Part shown: positions 39,852 to 40,267 of the stretch, piece by piece
How the letters are laid out: each line of letters begins with the position of its first letter
Numbering within the stretch: the stretch's first letter is position 1
Assembly: GCA_012511555.1 (NCBI GenBank)
Contig: JAAZFX010000001.1
Location: 1-40,267 of the forward strand
Source: Alcaligenaceae bacterium
GTDB taxonomy: Bacteria > Pseudomonadota > Gammaproteobacteria > Burkholderiales > Burkholderiaceae_B
DNA: 40,267 bases
Direction: 5' to 3'
Translations under genes and position numbers: made by a program
Notes under the pieces: generated by a model
Database searches by the model: none
Seen by the model: the letters and a program-made list of their open reading frames with translations, nothing else
Told to the model about the DNA's origin: nothing

Positions 39852-39949
39852 CAGGGAAAACATACCTATAAAAAAACAATATTTGCCAAACTGTACACTA
39901 CTTTCCTGAACTTGGAATAACAAGTCTCGACAAACAAGAAATTTGATTT

Positions 39950-39968
39950 AATGAGAATCGTTATCATT
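39950..39968. promoter_or_regulatory. Fur box upstream of siderophore ABC operon
   Basis: AATGAGAATCGTTATCATT (reverse AATGATAACGATTCTCATT) close to the 19-bp Fur consensus GATAATGATAATCATTATC; about 100 nt upstream of the SBP start. Confidence 0.85.
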
Positions 39969-40101
39969 GTAGTATAAGTTTAATTTCTGTATTGCCTATT
40001 TTAATGATGATTTTTAAAAAGTTATTACACGCTGTAATAATTAATATTTTATAGCAAGCAAATAACAGACAGCACATAGAATTCGTACACCCAACAACGC
40101 A

Positions 40102-40136
40102 AAAATCCCGTTAACTCATAGAATTAACGGGATTTT
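40102..40136 (-). terminator. Terminator downstream of tRNA-Ser
   Basis: AAAATCCCGTTAA-ctcatagaa-TTAACGGGATTTT, 13 bp perfect stem. Confidence 0.8.
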
Positions 40137-40143
40137 AAATATC

Positions 40144-40234
40144 TGGCGGAAGCTGTGAGATTCGAACTCACGGAGGGCTATTAACCCTCGCCGGTTTTCA
40201 AGACCGGTGCATTCAACCGCTCTGCCAAGCTTCC
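40144..40234 (-). tRNA. tRNA-Ser(UGA)
   Basis: Minus strand GGAAGCTTGGCAGAGCGGTTGAATGCACCGGTCTTGAAAACCGGCGAGGGTTAATAGCCCTCCGTGAGTTCGAATCTCACAGCTTCCGCCA; long variable arm, anticodon TGA, encoded CCA. Confidence 0.96.
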
Positions 40235-40239
40235 AGTCC

Positions 40240-40267
40240 TGGTGCACTCGGCCGGAATCGAACCGGC
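40240..40267 (-). tRNA. Partial tRNA, 3' end (T-arm and acceptor), isotype unresolved (possibly Arg)
   Basis: Minus strand GCCGGTTCGATTCCGGCCGAGTGCACCA: TTCGATTCC T-loop and CCA end; truncated at the window edge. Confidence 0.8.

Overview
The window is about 40 kb of a betaproteobacterial chromosome. Synteny and protein flavour suggest Alcaligenaceae, which is an inference. It is mostly housekeeping DNA: the yceD-rpmF-plsX-fabH-fabD lipid/ribosome cluster, maf plus an RsmI-like methylase, an MsrQ-like heme protein, a HAD phosphatase, rluC divergent from rne (RNase E, with a long structured leader), an acetyl-CoA hydrolase/CoA-transferase, a TAXI-TRAP transporter operon (lipoprotein SBP, DUF1850, fused permease), yaaA, serS, a cytochrome b561-type protein, fba, a nitrilase-family amidase, pbpC with a giant alpha-2-macroglobulin, a glycerol dehydrogenase, a DUF1269-like protein, a decayed GMC-type (gluconate/sorbitol dehydrogenase-like) locus, a DUF2750 protein, a threonine-aldolase-like enzyme, a Fur-boxed ferric-siderophore ABC operon, tRNA-Ser(UGA) and the edge of another tRNA. 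I saw no CRISPR array, insertion sequence, phage or clearly unprecedented multi-gene system. The most interesting signals are: (i) a dehydrogenase locus with an in-frame TGA at a probable Trp position and a truncated C-terminus; (ii) hairpins between genes encoding differently dosed subunits in three operons, one of which appears to sequester the DUF1850 Shine-Dalgarno; (iii) the long rne leader with several hairpins and a TetR-operator-like palindrome; (iv) a very Q/N-rich RNase E tail; and (v) palindromes in the rpmF leader. All calls come from reading the sequence without database searches.
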